Assembly: GCF_001295925.1 (NCBI RefSeq)
Contig: NZ_LJHQ01000038.1
Span: 55,105-119,104 of the forward strand
DNA: 64,000 bases
From: Allobosea sp. AAP35
GTDB taxonomy: Bacteria; Pseudomonadota; Alphaproteobacteria; Rhizobiales; Beijerinckiaceae
Direction: 5' to 3'
The translations under genes were made by a program, and so were the position numbers. This document shows positions 54,722-63,309 of this stretch, piece by piece; the first letter of the stretch is position 1, and every line of letters starts with the position of its first letter. Under the pieces are notes generated by a model. That model was not told where the DNA came from, did not search any database, and was given only the letters and a program-made list of their open reading frames with translations.

Positions 54722-55687
54722 ATGACAGGATCGAGCCCGATCGATCTCGATGCCGTTTCGTGGGACGATCTGCGTCTCTTCACGATGGCCGCTCGCCACC
54801 GCAGTTTCCGGGGGGCGGGCCTTGCCGCAAAGGTCAGCGCCTCGACCTTCGCACGGCGCATTGATGCTCTCGAAGATCAGCTCGGCCTGAAACTGTTCAA
54901 CCGCATGCCTGATGGCATCGTGCTCACCACGCTGGGTGAACGGATTTTTGAGGTCGTGGCCGAGATGCGCTCGCCCTTGCAGAATCTGAAAGCCCTTATC
55001 GAGGACGAGCGCGCCGGCGCCTCCTCCGTCTCGGTCACGGTGACGCAAGGCATGGGAGTTGGCTGGTTGATCCCGCGCTGGAACCAGTTTCAGGCCGCGC
55101 ATCCCAACATCCAGCTCGATCTCAGGTTATCGATGGATTTTGCTGATGTGCTGCGCTTTGGCTGCCAGATGGCAATACAACTGCGCCGACCTGAAAATGC
55201 AGACGTCGTGGCTTACCGCCTGGGCCGAATGCATTTCCACCTGTTTGCAAGCCCCAGTTACATCGAGCGCTTCGGCAAGCCTCATGACTGGGGCGATATC
55301 GCCCGGCACGCATTCGTCGACCAGGTTGATAGCGGCGTGCCCAGTGGCCAAGTCGAAGACATTCTGAAAGGCTCTCAGGTCGCGAGCCGGATCGTCGCTC
55401 GCGTCAACAACAGCTCCGCCAACCTAGCGGCGATCGAGGCGGGGCTCGGCATCGGCGTGCTGCCGACCTACACCATCGCCTTCTTCGGTAGCGAGATCGA
55501 GCCGATCGACATCGGCTTGCGCACCTGCCACCTCGATATCTGGCTAACGTTTCGGCCTGAAGTCCGCGCCTCCAGTAGCGCTTCCCATGTTATCGACTGG
55601 ATCAAGTCGATCTACGATACACGCAAGTATCCATGGTTTGGCGACGAGTTCATCCACCCGGACGAATTTGCAGGGGTGCGCATCTGA
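54722..55687 (+). CDS. LysR-family transcriptional regulator (paralogue of 20805-21806)
   Basis: This 321-residue regulator has an N-terminal helix-turn-helix (DDLRLFTMAARHRSFRGAGL, SASTFARRIDALEDQLGLKLF) and a LysR effector domain (VTQGMGVGWLIPRWNQFQ, FADVLRFGCQMAIQLRRPE, GLGIGVLPTYTIAFFG). It resembles the backbone regulator at 20805 closely in both domains, including the C-terminal WIKSIYDTRKYPWFGDEF. The ATG at 54722 follows GGAGTGA, and the longer frame to 54602 is unlikely. It is divergent from the mobilisation operon, which it might control. Confidence 0.9.
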   Translation: MTGSSPIDLDAVSWDDLRLFTMAARHRSFRGAGLAAKVSASTFARRIDALEDQLGLKLFNRMPDGIVLTTLGERIFEVVAEMRSPLQNLKALIEDERAGASSVSVTVTQGMGVGWLIPRWNQFQAAHPNIQLDLRLSMDFADVLRFGCQMAIQLRRPENADVVAYRLGRMHFHLFASPSYIERFGKPHDWGDIARHAFVDQVDSGVPSGQVEDILKGSQVASRIVARVNNSSANLAAIEAGLGIGVLPTYTIAFFGSEIEPIDIGLRTCHLDIWLTFRPEVRASSSASHVIDWIKSIYDTRKYPWFGDEFIHPDEFAGVRI

Positions 55688-55744
55688 AGCGCTGGCACGG
55701 TGTTTCAACGGGTTACCGAATGGATGGCTAACCCGTCTGAGTGC

Positions 55745-56160
55745 TGCCCCGCCCTTGTGGGGCGGGGCGATTGGCCGGCCTCTCACTCGGCAGTCCGGCG
55801 GGACCAGATCAGGGAGAACGCTCCGGGGGTCTCGGCGTCCTCGATGAGGGTCGCGTAGATTGCTGCCGGGAAGGAAGCTTGGATCGTCGACTTTGGCCGA
55901 GAGGTAGGTCTTGCCTTCTCGGGACGTCTTGGCCCATGCCGCGCCGATCTCGGTCTTGCCGGCGAAGAGGCGGTGGCTGGGGCCCTTGTCGCTTTCGGCG
56001 GCGTTACGGACGAAGCGGATTTTGCCGTTGAGGGTGAGGGTCGCAATCGCGCCGGCGAAGCCGCCGTTTTCGTCGCGCTTGAAGGTGCCGATCGTCGCCA
56101 TGATGGTCTCCTGTTTCTATGGTCGGGCCGCGACCACCGCGTCCTCGATAGCGGTCGAAG
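55745..56160. repeat. Left direct repeat containing a DUF736 gene
   Basis: This region matches 63610-64000 in the same orientation over the DUF736 gene, its GC-rich downstream hairpin and about 60 bp upstream (GGGCCGCGACCACCGCGTCC). The two copies flank the Gabija-like operon. Confidence 0.8.
55783..56101 (-). pseudogene. DUF736 protein, frameshifted copy
   Basis: The start (MATIGTFKRDENGGFAG) and the tail (AAIYATLIEDAE...FSLIWSRRTAE, in the neighbouring frame) match the intact copy at 63633-63947. A 4-nt duplication near 55871-55876 (GGGAAGGAAGC here, GGGAAGC in the intact copy) shifts the frame, so translation runs on to 55544 with an unrelated tail. DUF736 proteins are about 105 residues, of unknown function, and typical of rhizobial plasmids and ICEs near conjugation genes. 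Confidence 0.85.
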
Positions 56161-56744
56161 TGCCGGGCAGGCCCGACGCGCACCCGTAGGGTCGAAACTC
56201 ATGTGGAGAACGGCGATAGCCGTTGCGCGGAACAGGGCATGCTCGGCAACGAAAACCAGACATGAGAGGTCGCGATCGACGCGGCCCTATCCCGGAATCG
56301 AGAGACCCTCCCGCGCCAATCGGCACCTTCAAGCGCGACGAAAACGGCCGCCCCAACCGGAGCGGCCGCCCATGATCCCGAACCTCTGCGTCCGCCTACT
56401 CAGCAGCGTCGGCGAACACGACAGGCGCATGCTCACCATCAACCTCACCGGCAGAAGTCGGCAAACAGGCCGGGAGCCATTCCGTTTCAACGAAAAGACC
56501 TTCTCATGTCCCATTGTTCACATCCAGGAGGTCCGCTTGTCAGCAGGCTGTTCGCCTTGGAGCAGCTCCAAGCAGACGCTGCCAGCGTCTGCTCCCGGGC
56601 GACGCATTGATGGTGGACAATTACCACGGCGGCTAGGTCGCAGTCGTCGCCAAGCGTTGATCGCGGATATCAACGCCGCAGATAGCATATGGTGCGACAG
56701 GCCCAGCTACAGAGATCCTTCGAGGAAGCAGGCCCGCTAATTTT
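56102..56744. other. Gene-poor region with decayed DNA
   Basis: I see no convincing gene. It contains an inverted 30-nt copy of the DUF736 5' end (56319-56348), a GC inverted segment (CGGCCGCCCC...AGCGGCCGCC near 56345-56370), and DNA resembling eroded insertion sequences near 56560-56700. It lies just downstream of the helicase stop, so it probably holds the operon's end. Confidence 0.5.
56319..56348 (+). repeat. Inverted 30-nt copy of the DUF736 5' end
   Basis: This segment encodes IGTFKRDENG on the plus strand and is identical to the reverse complement of 56063-56092 in the frameshifted DUF736 gene. It is a scrap of a third copy in the opposite orientation. Confidence 0.75.
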
Positions 56745-58568
56745 TTATTCCATGGGAATCAACAGGACGCAGATGTCGTCTTTCGGCGACATGATGGTCG
56801 TGCGCATTTTCGCTCGGGTTACACTGACGCGAAAGTTTTGGCGGGCCTGTGTCAAAGCACGCGACTTGACATTGCCGCCGACGATACGATCCGGATTGCC
56901 CACGATTTCGCCCTTGAACCGCTTAGGCCAGCCTTCGAAGATTATGACTTCGTCGAACTGCTTCCCCTTGGCCTTGTGCATATTCATCACGACGATGCCG
57001 GATTCGGGTTTGTGTGCCGTCGCGAAATGCTCCTGGGCAAAGGACTGCCGCGTAATGGTGAGGGCGTTCTTATAGCCGCCGGTGTCGCGCCAATCTTGTG
57101 AGAGGCTTTGACGCAGTTGGGTTCCGCGTTCTAGCAGGCGGACATTACGGGCTTCCTGGGCAACCTCGACGATACGCTTGCAGCCTCCGGCTTCGAGGAC
57201 GGCTCGAATCGCTGTCCAGTCGGCATCGGGCTGCCCCGTCAGCGCAATAGTGCTCGCGGCCTCATGGACGGCGAATGTCGCCTGAAGAACGCTGTTACCC
57301 GGCGTCGCCTTGCCCTTAGCAATGCATCCATTCCATTTCTCCAGCGCGGACTTGAAGCGCAAGGCTTCCTCTAGATCGCCCTTGGTCGGGGTCGCTCCGC
57401 CTCGTCCGTTGAAGAAGCTGCAAAGCACTCCTACGAATTCATCGAAGCAGCCGCTGTTGCTGCGCTGTTGCAGCAGGAAGGCGATCACCTCGGCGGCAAG
57501 AATCGGACCTTCCATATCCACGGCCGCAGTGTGCGTGATCGGCGGCACGTTGCCAAACGGCGCGCGTAAATTGTCGGAGACCAGACGTGTCATACGCTTG
57601 GTCGGAACCAGGATTGCGAGCGACCAGTCCCGGCGACCCAGCGCGAGGAGCCGTTGCCGGGCCCTGAGCACCTGAGCGACGAGCGACGCATACGCCTGGT
57701 TAGGATTCGAGGCAAACCCCTCATACTCCACGCCGTGGTAGGGTTGGTCGCGAAACTTGCCCGTGAGGAGGTGATTGCCGAAGATAGCAATATCGGTCCC
57801 CTTGCTTCGGTGATTGTCCCCGGCCAGGTCGTGTTCGAACGGCTTGAACGCCTCCTTGAAGTGGTTCAGCCGCTCGGGATCCGCGCCGATGAAATCGAAG
57901 ATGCGCTGCTCGGGATCAGCCAGCGAGATCAGCGTGCTGCTCTTCCCGATCGCCTCGACCGCGCGCCATTGATCAGCGCTTGTGTCTTGGAACTCGTCAA
58001 GGATGATGAACGGGTACATCGTCGAGACAAGCTCGCAGACCTTTGTTGACCCATGCAGCAAGATGGCCACGCGCTCGGCGAACAGATCGAAGCAGACCTT
58101 ACCTTCCTCGGTCGCGAGCCGCATGCGCTCGGCCACCTCCAGCGCGGCCTTATGCACTTTCTCCTCATCCGATAGCTTTGACGGCGCCTTGAAGCCGCCG
58201 CGGATCGCTGAAAGCGCGATCGCCTCATTCGGCGGCGTCAGGATCGTCATCCGCCGCGGAAATCCGACGAGATAGCCATGCGCCTTGAGGATGCGCCAGA
58301 AGAAGGAGTGATAGGTATCGACCTCGATCCGCTTCTTTTCCTCCTTGGTGACCGACCGTTCTTCGTCGATCGCCTCGAACACTCGCGAGACGGTCGCTCG
58401 CGCGAAGCTCAGAAAAAGTATGCGCTGCCCCGGCCTAAGTTTCTCGCGCGCGATCTTCGCCGCCTTCAGGATCGACACAGTGGTCTTGCCCGAGCCGGGA
58501 CCGCCGACGACGAGCTGATGCCCCTCGGCAGCCAGAACATCCTTTTGCGCTGGCGTCAGATCGACCAT
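56745..58568 (-). CDS. UvrD/Rep-like SF1A helicase, Gabija GajB-like
   Basis: This 607-residue helicase-like protein has Walker A GGPGSGKTT (22-30), motif Ia (LFLSFARATVSRV), Walker B DEFQD (191-195), a motif III-like SLADPEQRIFDFIGA, and later VVMNMHKAKGKQFDEVIIFEG. In Gabija anti-phage systems a UvrD-like protein (GajB) accompanies the OLD-family nuclease GajA; GajB is usually about 500 residues, so this one is longer. It starts 8 bp after the upstream nuclease gene, so it is co-transcribed. It ends the operon. Predicted role: sensing or processing foreign DNA ends and activating the nuclease. Confidence 0.9.
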   Translation of the reverse strand: MVDLTPAQKDVLAAEGHQLVVGGPGSGKTTVSILKAAKIAREKLRPGQRILFLSFARATVSRVFEAIDEERSVTKEEKKRIEVDTYHSFFWRILKAHGYLVGFPRRMTILTPPNEAIALSAIRGGFKAPSKLSDEEKVHKAALEVAERMRLATEEGKVCFDLFAERVAILLHGSTKVCELVSTMYPFIILDEFQDTSADQWRAVEAIGKSSTLISLADPEQRIFDFIGADPERLNHFKEAFKPFEHDLAGDNHRSKGTDIAIFGNHLLTGKFRDQPYHGVEYEGFASNPNQAYASLVAQVLRARQRLLALGRRDWSLAILVPTKRMTRLVSDNLRAPFGNVPPITHTAAVDMEGPILAAEVIAFLLQQRSNSGCFDEFVGVLCSFFNGRGGATPTKGDLEEALRFKSALEKWNGCIAKGKATPGNSVLQATFAVHEAASTIALTGQPDADWTAIRAVLEAGGCKRIVEVAQEARNVRLLERGTQLRQSLSQDWRDTGGYKNALTITRQSFAQEHFATAHKPESGIVVMNMHKAKGKQFDEVIIFEGWPKRFKGEIVGNPDRIVGGNVKSRALTQARQNFRVSVTRAKMRTTIMSPKDDICVLLIPME

Positions 58569-58576
58569 CGCGCCCT

Positions 58577-60448
58577 CTAGGCGCCGGACGCTGGCGCGGC
58601 TTGCTGGCCGTTCACTGCCGGTGGCGCTGGCGGGGCTGGCACAGTCGGTGCAAGAGGAGCGGGCGGTATCGGCGGCGCAGGCGGCGGATCACAGATCGCC
58701 TTCAGTGTTATGCAGGCGTCGCGAATCCAGGAGGGGAACTCGGCCTCGGAACACTGGCCTAGGAAATCGGCGATGCCCCAATTGCCCTTTGCCCAGCCGA
58801 AATACTCTTTCAGCGCCGCGTTCACGCTGCCCTTCGGATCGGGATATTTCGCAAGGATATGCGGCGGCCAGTCGAGCGCGTCGGAGAACCGCTCAAGCGC
58901 ATCTTGGGTCGTCTTCTTGATGATGAGATCTTCAATCCCCTTTTCCTCATGCATGAACAGCCGCTCGACCTGGGCTTCGATCGCCGCCTTCGCTGGATCG
59001 GTCTGCTTGTCGCATAGCCCAAACGTCCGCTTCCCGAGGCCCTTGTACAGCCCGGCGAGGTCGGCGATCTGGGACTCCGTGCCTGCATCAATGACGCATA
59101 TCCCGAGCGCCTCAAGCGACGCATAGGCGGCTGGGTTTAGCTCCGACAGCCGGCGCGCAGCCACCGGAAAGGCGCTGGCCTCAGTCGCACCCTCGGCGAT
59201 GAGCACGCGGCGGGATAGGAGGCCCTCGCAAAAGCGCGTGCGAAACTCCTGCCGATAACGCTTGTGCTTTACGCTGTCGGGCAACGATATCTGCGCTTGG
59301 CTGAGCACACCGTGATTGGTCCGCGAAAGGATCACGGTCTCGTCGAGCTTGAACTCCTCAAGTACGTAAGGCGAGTGCGAGGTAACGATCGACTGCGCTG
59401 CCAGCTTGCGCAGCTCATGCACGATCCGCTTCTGAGCATAGGGCGGGATCGCGGTTTCGACCTCTTCCATGGCGAAGATGACATTCTGCTTGTCCTCTGC
59501 GATCTGCGACAGCATTGCTAGGACCAGCATGTTGATCGTGCCCGTGCCCTGGCGGAAGAAGGGCGCCGCGTGATCCCCGTCGCCAGTAGCGATGAAGGCG
59601 GTGACGACCTTACGAAGATGTTCACGCGTGAGGTTTGACACCTTGAGGTGCGGCCTCAAACCCCATTCGCGCGGCACATATTTCTTCAACGACTTGTCGA
59701 TGCTGTCGAGCACGCCGGAAATGCCGAGCGCGGGATCGCTCGCCACATCGAAGGCGGCGAGCGTGCCGATAGTGCCTTCCCACATCTGCGGCCGAATTTC
59801 TTTCAGCCGCAGGATGATGTCGAGCAAACTGCCATGCTCCAAGCTGAGCGCGCGCGAGCCGGTGCGAAGGGAGCGCAGGAACAGGAAGCCGCAGTGCTGT
59901 TTGTCCTTCTTGGAGAATGGCTCGGGCTTGTCCGCCTCCGTTAGGCTGCGCGAATAGAAAGTGTTGCCGACGAAATCGTCCTCATCGGGATCGTAGGCGC
60001 CGATGAAGGTGACGCGGAGCGCCGCTTGAATGTGCGCGGCATCGACACCCGCCGGGTTGGCCTCGGTGAAGAAATCGCCAGTTTCGACATTGAGCCACTC
60101 GATGTTGCCGCCGAACCTGGCCTCCTGCTCTTCCGACAGGCCGGCGATCGTGACTTCGACGGTGATTTTCGGGGCTTCCGCGACGGGGGCCGCTCCAGCT
60201 TCATCGGCCACAGCGCCCTCCTCAGCGGAGGCCGCGGTCAGGGGAAGATACTTGCCCTCGAAAAAATCATGCTCATCGACCGGAGGCCTGCGGCTCAATC
60301 TATCCGGCCCGAGCGCAAGATCTATCGCCTCCAAGACCGAAGACTTGCCCGTGTTGTTGTCGCCGATGAGGACAGCATGGTCGGGCAGAATCAGCTTCGC
60401 GGAACTGATGCCCCGAAAATTCTCAATCGAAACGGAATAAATTTTCAA
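58577..60448 (-). CDS. OLD-family ATPase/TOPRIM nuclease, Gabija GajA-like
   Basis: This 623-residue protein has an N-terminal ABC-type ATPase with Walker A GDNNTGKSS (29-37), Walker B NVIFAMEEVE (322-331) and the SHSPYVLE switch (357-364). The C-terminal TOPRIM nuclease domain has E419 (AEGATEA), D454 (VIDAGTE) and D480 (LCDKQTD), the metal-binding set. In Gabija GajA this couples nucleotide sensing to DNA nicking. An Ala/Pro-rich low-complexity tail (about 588-623) is unusual. It is followed by a UvrD-like helicase as in class 2 OLD systems, and preceded by a GHKL ATPase 43 bp away. Start at 60448 fits the fold. Confidence 0.92.
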   Translation of the reverse strand: MKIYSVSIENFRGISSAKLILPDHAVLIGDNNTGKSSVLEAIDLALGPDRLSRRPPVDEHDFFEGKYLPLTAASAEEGAVADEAGAAPVAEAPKITVEVTIAGLSEEQEARFGGNIEWLNVETGDFFTEANPAGVDAAHIQAALRVTFIGAYDPDEDDFVGNTFYSRSLTEADKPEPFSKKDKQHCGFLFLRSLRTGSRALSLEHGSLLDIILRLKEIRPQMWEGTIGTLAAFDVASDPALGISGVLDSIDKSLKKYVPREWGLRPHLKVSNLTREHLRKVVTAFIATGDGDHAAPFFRQGTGTINMLVLAMLSQIAEDKQNVIFAMEEVETAIPPYAQKRIVHELRKLAAQSIVTSHSPYVLEEFKLDETVILSRTNHGVLSQAQISLPDSVKHKRYRQEFRTRFCEGLLSRRVLIAEGATEASAFPVAARRLSELNPAAYASLEALGICVIDAGTESQIADLAGLYKGLGKRTFGLCDKQTDPAKAAIEAQVERLFMHEEKGIEDLIIKKTTQDALERFSDALDWPPHILAKYPDPKGSVNAALKEYFGWAKGNWGIADFLGQCSEAEFPSWIRDACITLKAICDPPPAPPIPPAPLAPTVPAPPAPPAVNGQQAAPASGA

Positions 60449-60491
60449 GACTGCCCCTTTCTGGATGATTTAATTTATCGTTATAATTGCA

Positions 60492-61304
60492 TCAGGTCCG
60501 ACGATAGCGTGGCGCCGAACAGCAAACTGCCGCCAACAAGCCTGTGAATTTGGGCTTCTGTGAAACCTGACGCGCGATGCGATCACCGAACCGGCCATCT
60601 AGAGTAAGCGCGTAGTCGCCCGATCGGAACCGCAATTGCCCCGTCATATCTGCGAGCTTCTCGAAGATTGGACGAAACCCGTTCCCATGTCCGGTATCCC
60701 CGGCAAATCTTGAAACGCCGGTCTCTACCATCGCTTGGAGGGCCGTTCCTTCATCGCCAATACCTTTGTGATCAGGATTCCGGGTCAAGCTCTGCAAAGC
60801 TCCTATGCCGGCATCCGCAATCACAAATTCGAACCGTCCCGCCTCAGCGGAGAACATCGCCATCCCGCTGTCAGTCGCCTCTGAATGGTCGACAACATTC
60901 CCGATGATTTCGCCCATAGCTGCCACGAGCAAGGCTGCCTTCTCGAAACCCGCTGCCAACGCGGCTTTGTGTGCATCGATCTTGAAGCTCGTGAGTATCT
61001 CTTCCAACTCCAGCCCCGCGCCGGTAACCAAGCCACGTCGACCGTCGGGGGCCAGCCACTGCCGCGACCTAGTGGTTAGCGCATTTAGCAGCGGCTGAAG
61101 TGAACCTTGATCCAGCCAATTGCATTTGCCGAGACTTTTCAGATCGATTCCAGCCTCCAGACCGGCTAGTTCGACGGCGGGGCCAACGGCCTGAGTTCGG
61201 AAGATCTTGGCATCTAGCCGCGGTACCAAGCCGCGCTGACGGGCGCGGCCTAGGCCATCCACCACGCTATAGTCGAATAACGGAGAGAGCAGGTCAGGCT
61301 GCAA
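60492..61304 (-). CDS. GHKL-type ATPase-domain protein
   Basis: The C-terminal 150 residues have the Bergerat fold: N-box GEIIGNVVDHSE, G1 box ADAGIGALQ and G2 box GHGNGFRPIFEK, as in histidine kinases, anti-sigma kinases and Hsp90/MutL. No histidine phosphoacceptor or membrane segment is seen. The N-terminal 110 residues are of unknown fold. It may act as a serine kinase on the STAS-like protein of the same operon, or as an ATP-driven switch. The start is uncertain: the frame is open to 61376, but the TTG at 61304 has GGAAG upstream and overlaps the previous gene by only 11 bp. Confidence 0.82.
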   Translation of the reverse strand: MQPDLLSPLFDYSVVDGLGRARQRGLVPRLDAKIFRTQAVGPAVELAGLEAGIDLKSLGKCNWLDQGSLQPLLNALTTRSRQWLAPDGRRGLVTGAGLELEEILTSFKIDAHKAALAAGFEKAALLVAAMGEIIGNVVDHSEATDSGMAMFSAEAGRFEFVIADAGIGALQSLTRNPDHKGIGDEGTALQAMVETGVSRFAGDTGHGNGFRPIFEKLADMTGQLRFRSGDYALTLDGRFGDRIARQVSQKPKFTGLLAAVCCSAPRYRRT

Positions 61305-62388
61305 GCTTGAACTTCCGCAACGAGGTTCCGAACCATCGTTCGGAGATGCGAATATTCTCGTCGAGCAGCGCATCAACTGGCTCGCCTGGAGCCGTCAGGC
61401 GCTTTTTCCAGCGCCGCTGCTCCTCATGATCTATCCAGGCAACCTCTCGGTGCTGCGCCTTCTCAAAAGGCGAACTGTCGATGACGCTGATGTCGTAGAA
61501 ATTCGAGAGCAGTCCAACTACCTGCGTCCCTCCGCGCAAAACAAGCCCCAGACGGCGGCCGCACGCTTGCGCCAGCTCGACCAACCACTGCGCATGCTGA
61601 CGCATGCGCAGTGGGTTTTTGGTGCCGGTAGTGAACTCATAGGCGATGTGTGTGACTTCCCCATGCGCAGCCACATATTCCGTCCAGCGCAAGAAATCTT
61701 GTCGAGTACGGCCGTTTACATGTAGCGCCGCGGCCTGCCCCTCCGAAACAAGCTCGTGATAGGAAAGCACGATGCGCCGCATGGAATGGAGGTCGTCCCA
61801 GCGAGGGCGGTCCACCATCAGGCTGAAATTGGGGGTTGTTACCATGGCAATACCAAGGCTACGGAGGTTCGCAATCGCCTTGATCCGACCTGGCGCTTCT
61901 AGCTTCCACCAGCCCTCGACCTCATGGTCCTGCGCGACACCCGAGAGAACAATGTCGGTGCGCGAGTCGATCTTATAGCTTTGGCAGATGCTCTCGCGCG
62001 TATTGAAACGGCAGCCAGCCGCCTGATCGAAGAAGCGGTAAAGGGGGATCGCGACAGCAGGTATCGTAATCGTCTTAACCAGCGCGCTGCCGTGAAAAAG
62101 CATCGGCAAGTAGGACGGGAGAACAAGAGGCCGGAGCGGCGCGATCTGCGGGGTTTCAAGATCGAGGCCTCCGACCTCGCGGATGCGATCGGCGAACCGC
62201 TGCGCATTCGGGCAGACGGCCTGGCAGCTATCCGACTTGCCGCAGCAGTGATCGAGACAGTTGAAGCCGGCCCCATCAATTGTCTGTCCGCCGCAAATGC
62301 CGAGCTCGGGACAGTCGATGCACCCCAATGACATCGAGGCGTTCGGCCGACTCCAGAAACTTTTGAAAGCTCGCTTGCGACGGGACAT
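61294..62388 (-). CDS. Cysteine-rich protein of the defence operon, family unknown
   Basis: This 364-residue protein begins with a cluster of eight cysteines between about residues 23 and 59 (CIDCPELGIC, CLDHCC, SCQAVCP), resembling ferredoxin-type or zinc-binding cysteine spacing. The rest is alpha/beta (VLSGVAQDHEVEGWWKL, LGIAMVTTPNFSLMVDRPRW, LGLVLRGGTQVVGLLSN), vaguely like the TIM-barrel DUF4417 proteins, but I cannot confirm a family. The ATG at 62388 follows AGAGGCGATATTG. It may sense redox state or bind nucleic acid for the Gabija-like effector. No catalytic motif is recognised. Confidence 0.72.
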   Translation of the reverse strand: MSRRKRAFKSFWSRPNASMSLGCIDCPELGICGGQTIDGAGFNCLDHCCGKSDSCQAVCPNAQRFADRIREVGGLDLETPQIAPLRPLVLPSYLPMLFHGSALVKTITIPAVAIPLYRFFDQAAGCRFNTRESICQSYKIDSRTDIVLSGVAQDHEVEGWWKLEAPGRIKAIANLRSLGIAMVTTPNFSLMVDRPRWDDLHSMRRIVLSYHELVSEGQAAALHVNGRTRQDFLRWTEYVAAHGEVTHIAYEFTTGTKNPLRMRQHAQWLVELAQACGRRLGLVLRGGTQVVGLLSNFYDISVIDSSPFEKAQHREVAWIDHEEQRRWKKRLTAPGEPVDALLDENIRISERWFGTSLRKFKLAA

Positions 62389-62399
62389 CAATATCGCCT

Positions 62400-62747
62400 C
62401 TAGCTGATAGTCACCTCGAATACGCCGCTGATTGGATCGGACGCGACGATGTCTGCACGAGCGATATTGCAGCCTTGTGCGACCGATCGGATCAATGCTG
62501 GGCTGGGGCTGGCGATCACCAGAACCGGCGAAATGCCGCGCCTGCCAATCAGCTTGTGCCCTTCGAAGCGCAGCGCAACGGAATCTCCGACTTCGAGTTG
62601 CGCATTACCCAGCACTTCGGCTTCGAACCGGTCAGGGGCGTGATCCGACACTTTGGAGAACAAATCCGGCGTATTGGCACCGAGAGCTGCATTGTCCCAG
62701 CATTTAGAAAAAGACTTTTTCGTTTTTTCTTTGAAATCAGCGCCCAT
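62400..62747 (-). CDS. Small operon protein, function unknown
   Basis: This 115-residue protein has a helical N-terminus (MGADFKEKTKKSFSKCWD) and a beta-rich remainder (FEAEVLGNAQLEVGDSVALRF, LIGRRGISPVLVIASPSPALI), with no known motif. The ATG at 62747 follows GGGAGG. It overlaps the STAS/wHTH gene by 11 bp and is followed after 11 bp by the Cys-rich gene, so it belongs to the defence operon. The GVFEVTIS end resembles a small beta-barrel or adaptor domain. Confidence 0.7.
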   Translation of the reverse strand: MGADFKEKTKKSFSKCWDNAALGANTPDLFSKVSDHAPDRFEAEVLGNAQLEVGDSVALRFEGHKLIGRRGISPVLVIASPSPALIRSVAQGCNIARADIVASDPISGVFEVTIS

Positions 62748-63309
62748 TTCTGCCTCCCGCGAACAATGCTTTATAGTTCTTGGTACGCCCATGCGATTGT
62801 TCGCATATCAAACCTAAATTCGACAATGAGGCCAGACGATTGTTCCAAGCGGTTGCCTTAACCGGGCCATCTTCGATTTCCATCAACTTGCTCGCAGTTG
62901 TCTCGCCCTCGCGGTTGACCAAGTCGAACGTCAATTGCTGCATTGGATCAAGCTTGCCGATATGGCGGCAGCGCAAGACAGTGCCGCCTTCGTCGACGAC
63001 GCAGGCCATAAGGACATCGCCTCGAAGGTGGACGAGCTCAACGAACTCGTCGAGTACGTCCGAATTAGCGTTTGCAATAGCAGGGTAGAAGTTGGATTTG
63101 CGGCCTCGAACGAATGTGCGGAATGCAAGGATGGATTCCCGCAAGTAGCTCGCTGTGGCGACCTCAATCCCAACGAAATTCACAAACAGGGGCTCTGGGC
63201 CCTCCGGCTCCGCAGGGATTGCCTCGACAAGCCTCGCGTAGAGCCGCCGTCCGCTCGGTGCTCCCGAGAGGATGGTGGTTCCAGCAAGTTTGGCGACTTC
63301 AAGAATCAT
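62737..63309 (-). CDS. STAS-like/winged-helix regulatory protein, first gene of the operon
   Basis: This 190-residue protein has an N-terminal STAS-like domain (about 10-115; LFVNFVGIEVATASYLRESILAF resembles DUF4325, and GDVLMACVVDEGG). A C-terminal winged-helix-like segment follows (about 130-185; ATAWNNRLASLSNLGLICEQSHGRTKNYKAL). STAS-type domains are partners of GHKL kinases in anti-sigma switches, and a GHKL protein lies three genes downstream. The ATG at 63309 is used; 63315 is also possible. A 17-bp palindrome overlaps the promoter/start, so it may repress its own operon and be released on infection. Confidence 0.72.
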   Translation of the reverse strand: MILEVAKLAGTTILSGAPSGRRLYARLVEAIPAEPEGPEPLFVNFVGIEVATASYLRESILAFRTFVRGRKSNFYPAIANANSDVLDEFVELVHLRGDVLMACVVDEGGTVLRCRHIGKLDPMQQLTFDLVNREGETTASKLMEIEDGPVKATAWNNRLASLSNLGLICEQSHGRTKNYKALFAGGRNGR

